From: Schistosoma mansoni
Lineage: Eukaryota; Platyhelminthes; Trematoda; Strigeidida; Schistosomatidae
Length of the DNA: 64,000 nt
Assembly: GCF_000237925.1 (NCBI RefSeq)
Contig: NC_031498.1
Coordinates: forward strand, 13,679,906-13,743,905
Reading direction: 5' to 3'
Shown: positions 60,767 to 64,000 of the stretch, piece by piece
Numbering within the stretch: the stretch's first letter is position 1
Layout: every line of letters starts with the position of its first letter
Translations under genes and position numbers: made by a program
The notes under the pieces: generated by a model
What the model saw: the letters and a program-made list of their open reading frames with translations, nothing else
Told to the model about the DNA's origin: nothing
The model's database searches: none

Positions 60767-61079
60767 CTACTGTAGTGAACAAGAACATGAGTGAGGACAA
60801 TTGAATGTCTTTTAGCACATAATTACAGAATATCTCAGTAAAATATGAGAATCATAAAGTACATAGTCCATTTGCAAACTATTAATCGATCGTCTCAATC
60901 TTGACCGTTCCTTCTGCAAATATCAGTTCATCGTCTCCGATTATTATTGTTCATGCATTTTCATACCAATTGCTCTTCATTCCCGTCCTTTCGTTATCGA
61001 TCTTCTGCCGAAATACATTCAATGCCTGACCATCGTTATATACTACTTGTGTAGATATGAGTAACCCACACTACACTAC
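60767..61079 (+). mobile_element. Solo LTR family C, copy 1 (fossil) with CTAC duplication
   Basis: The LTR body 60771-61075 (305 bp) starts TGTAGTGAAC and ends CACACTACA, and is flanked on both sides by CTAC (60767-60770 and 61076-61079). TG...CA ends plus a 4-base duplication identify a solo LTR. The parent family is not identified. Confidence 0.85.
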
Positions 61080-61241
61080 TTCATTTTTTCCATTATTATC
61101 TGTTAACCACTAAACTCTTAAAAAGCTAAAAGCAATTGAACTTCCAGTTAAAAGTAATATATGAGTTCTGAATATTAATACAATTATTTAAATTCTCCTT
61201 GATCGTCGATGACGACAAATACATACTGACAACAGTAAGTG

Positions 61242-61530
61242 GTACTGTAGTGAACAGAACACGACTGGGGACAATCGAATGTATTTAAGCAAAGATTACA
61301 GACTATCTCAATAAATTCTGATTACCAAACAATGAACAGTCAATTTGCAAATTAACAACCAATTGTTTCAATCTTCACTGTTTCTTCTCTTATTCCATTG
61401 CTCATGCATTTTCCAGACGTTTGCGTTTCATTTCAGTTCTTTCCTCATCGGTCTTCTGCCAAAATACATTCTATGTCTGACCCACACCATATACTACTTA
61501 TATGGATATAAGTAGACCACACCACAGTAC
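61242..61530 (+). mobile_element. Solo LTR family C, copy 2 (fossil) with GTAC duplication
   Basis: The LTR body 61246-61526 (281 bp) starts TGTAGTGAACAG and ends CACACCACA, with GTAC on both sides (61242-61245 and 61527-61530). It aligns end to end with the copy 171 bases upstream. The different duplications show two separate insertions, not one tandem copying. Confidence 0.88.
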
Positions 61531-61534
61531 TAGT

Positions 61535-62715
61535 TCTATATAGTGAGTTAATTGGTTTTAACATATGCTAAATACTACATTCTTGGACGGCAAAAGTTAT
61601 TTTCTAGTCGTGGTAAAAAATGGGCTCGTTTGAAGAGTTTCGAAATAAAACAAAACATCTGTTCAGTTCCCTTTGATCTCCGGTTATTTCACAAATCATA
61701 TAACGAAAATTATGCGTAGAACAGTGTTATTAACAATAAATAAGAATGAATAAAGGTTATTAAAAATTTTGTTGATTGTTTGATGTGAATCTTGTAGATT
61801 ATTCACAGACCTATGAAATAAAGGCCTGACTTCAGAACTTCTAATTGATTACTATGTCACTTTGACGTACCCAGATATAAATAAAACACCACAAAAATTT
61901 TAAGGTACATGATCACAGCAGAAAGTTCCAGTAATTATAAAGGAAAGCTTCATCAACTTAAAATTCCACCTAAAGAAACAAGTCATGATGAAAAGATCAT
62001 TTCTTCTATAACTCACGACGTATATGCTGTCTAAATAAATATTCACATTATTCTTATTTCTAGCCTATTGTTAGTGTTCCAGTCATTGAACACTCGGTGT
62101 AACTATGAACTGAATGATTCGTTGAATATATATTGTCACTAAAACATTATGATGCATCAGGAAATAAATTCATATAACGAAAATATAATTTACTAGATTT
62201 AATGCCTATAGTAAAGCATTTGATAAATCACGGAGGTTATTGTTTATTTGGTCTTCATTAACAAGTTCTAACTATACAGAATTGAAATTTCTAATGGTTC
62301 TTTAGAAAACTAACTCCATGGAACCAAGCATTTCTTACTAGTCAGTCATTATAAGTGAGTCATACATGTTTTTCCAAGGTATTCATTCTCACTGGTGATT
62401 ACTAATACTTAATAGTTAATTAAACAACCTACAATCACATAATATTTACATTGTGTATTGATCAGTTAATCGACTTTATGCTTATGAGTGATTTGTCTTA
62501 TGAAATTATATATGTTGAAAATACAGGGGTAGTTTTTTAGACCTACTTCAAGAACTTGTATCTGTTTGAAATTTATTAAAGACAGAGTAAACATATGAGA
62601 ATATCCTATCGATTAGTTTAATAAAAACTTCATTGTTTTACCTCCTCTCCAACAATATTATTCTAGTAGTTCTAATCGGATTAAAATTGAAAACTGATCT
62701 TACTTAAAATTTACT
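61535..62715. other. Unassigned stretch
   Basis: AT-rich; nothing recognised. Confidence 0.4.
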
Positions 62716-62719
62716 TAGT

Positions 62720-63155
62720 ATTGTTTGTTTGGATCTTCCCATTGATGTTTTTAGGACTGCAACTAGTCAGTCTCTAATTTCTTGGATTCCACTGCCGGCC
62801 ACTATCCATCTTTGCTTACCATGCTTGTGAATTTAGGCTATATCGAGGCAATACGCACAGTATGCACATATGCCTATTAGAGACTGACCAGTTGCAGTCC
62901 TAAAACATCAATGGGAAGATTCAAACAAACAATACTAAGTAAATTTCAACTTCACCCCATTGCACAAGCAAGTGGCTGTCAGGACTCAGTGGCCGAGTGG
63001 ATAACACCATGGCGTTTGAAGCGAAAGGTACTGGGTTCGAGTCTCAGAGTGAACATCAACTCTGAGATGCGGGTATATCCAGCTGACGAGTCCGAAATAG
63101 GACGAAACGCGCCTCCTGGATTCCACTGCTAGCCACTATCCATCTTTGCTTGATT
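62720..63155 (+). repeat. SINE family S2, complex multimer
   Basis: An antisense tail (62720-62780) is followed by a sense 3' half (62783-62940) and then a new head with box A GGCCGAGTGG (62991) and box B GGGTTCGAGTC (63033) plus body to about 63150. The antisense and sense tails are complementary over about 60 bases. The 73-codon frame from 62911 is SINE-encoded. Confidence 0.78.
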
Positions 63156-63159
63156 TTAC

Positions 63160-63880
63160 TTAAATAAAAAATTACTATGGTTTTGTACAGAGAAGAATTT
63201 CCTTTTACATGTACCCTCTGTGGAGTTCCGAAATAGGATAAAAACAATAATCTACTGCTCTGTAATTATGAAGCTACCAATCAACTACATTTTATATGAT
63301 TGGTTTAAATCTATGGGATTTTAAGGTTTAAACTATAATATCCGGAGATGTTGAGGATATGTAGACTTTAAAGTGTTTGAGGTGAATACCCTAACCAAAT
63401 TTATGAAACTCAGATACTCATCTGGCACTTCTTGGTAGTATTAATGAGGATAGATATTTAGATAATTCAATGAGAGGACGAAGTGTATCGGAACTTTGTG
63501 ATATATTAGAGCAATGCATTTAAAAACAATCTGAACACTAATATACTTGTTAAGACAATTATAAATAAAAAATAAAATGATAACTGGACAAACTGAAGGG
63601 TAAGATCAAACAAAATAATAAGGAAAATAATACGAATAATACCATGGTAGATTTTAAATCAATACTACCAGGGTGGTTTTAAGGTTGAGAACACACTTTT
63701 ATTTAATACACAAAAGAGGTTTGAAGCTTAGTGTGGCCAAAACTTCAATAAACCAAAGTATAGGTCTTTGATCACTTACTCAACACTCCTAAAGCTGACT
63801 TAATATCAACACTATAAGTCCCCTGAATTAAATGTTACTCTATTGAGGAAGATGGTTGCTTTTTCTGTGCTCCCTTAATA
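63160..63880. other. Unassigned stretch
   Basis: No recognised gene or family. Confidence 0.35.
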
Positions 63881-63884
63881 AATA

Positions 63885-64000
63885 TATTCATGATTAGATT
63901 GTTTTAAATGCATTGCGCCAATACATCACTAAGTTCTGATAAATTTCATTTTCTCATTACATGATCCAGTTTTATCAAGAAGATTAAACGCTTTAGTGAC
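63885..64000 (+). repeat. Dispersed repeat G, copy 2, running off the window
   Basis: It matches 35575-35670 in direct orientation. Because copy 1 lies beside a Penelope-like element, another such element might continue outside the window. Confidence 0.45.

Noticed and set aside
1-64000. CRISPR arrays, operons, riboswitches or prokaryotic features
   Set aside because: The sequence is clearly a eukaryotic fluke-like genome with spliced genes and retroelements; no regularly spaced repeats were found.

Overview
The window looks like a piece of a schistosome (blood-fluke, genus Schistosoma) genome. It is AT-rich, gene-poor and full of degenerate retroelements. It carries aminergic GPCRs that resemble the schistosome GPR-1/2/3 type, and a many-exon housekeeping gene with one 38-nt intron, an intron size known from schistosome genes. 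Species cannot be fixed from sequence alone. I see three host protein-coding genes with confidence: two tandem paralogous GPCRs and UDP-N-acetylhexosamine pyrophosphorylase (UAP1). Everything else is repeat-derived or has no recognisable content.

Layout. 1-2.9 kb: gene-free, with two tRNA-derived SINE copies. 2.90-4.55 kb (+): intronless 551-residue GPCR copy 1. 4.9-12.5 kb: an old repeat block (block D, minus orientation) broken up by two RTE-type LINE fragments, a dispersed repeat, and LTR-like sequences. 12.9-18.3 kb: SINEs, an internally deleted RTE derivative, an LTR-like repeat, a rearranged RTE fragment and a BEL/Pao gag fossil. 18.3-21.6 kb: nothing recognisable. 21.6-23.45 kb (-): a degenerate LINE of another family. 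24.26-25.92 kb (+): GPCR copy 2. 26.3-32.4 kb: a foldback SINE, the second copy of block D (plus orientation), and smaller repeats. 32.93-46.37 kb (-): UAP1, whose eight exons I could join with consistent phase and splice sites into a 522-residue protein; its last intron holds a Penelope-like element. 47-64 kb: no gene found; dispersed repeats, RTE derivatives with target-site duplications, two solo LTRs in tandem, and a SINE.

Biology. The GPCR pair is the most interesting feature. The two genes are identical over 796 consecutive bases (TM3 through most of the third intracellular loop), yet differ in the N-terminus, TM6-TM7 and both flanks. This is the pattern expected of gene conversion between older duplicates. 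Both have Asn instead of the aminergic Asp at position 3.32, and both carry an unusual run of five Cys spaced every third residue in the third intracellular loop. UAP1 makes UDP-GlcNAc/UDP-GalNAc for glycoprotein and glycolipid synthesis and has no evident link to the receptors.

I did not find a multi-gene system that I would call new. The best leads are the converted receptor pair with diverged TM6-TM7, the short head-plus-tail RTE derivatives, and the multi-copy block D with its unidentified membrane-protein relic.
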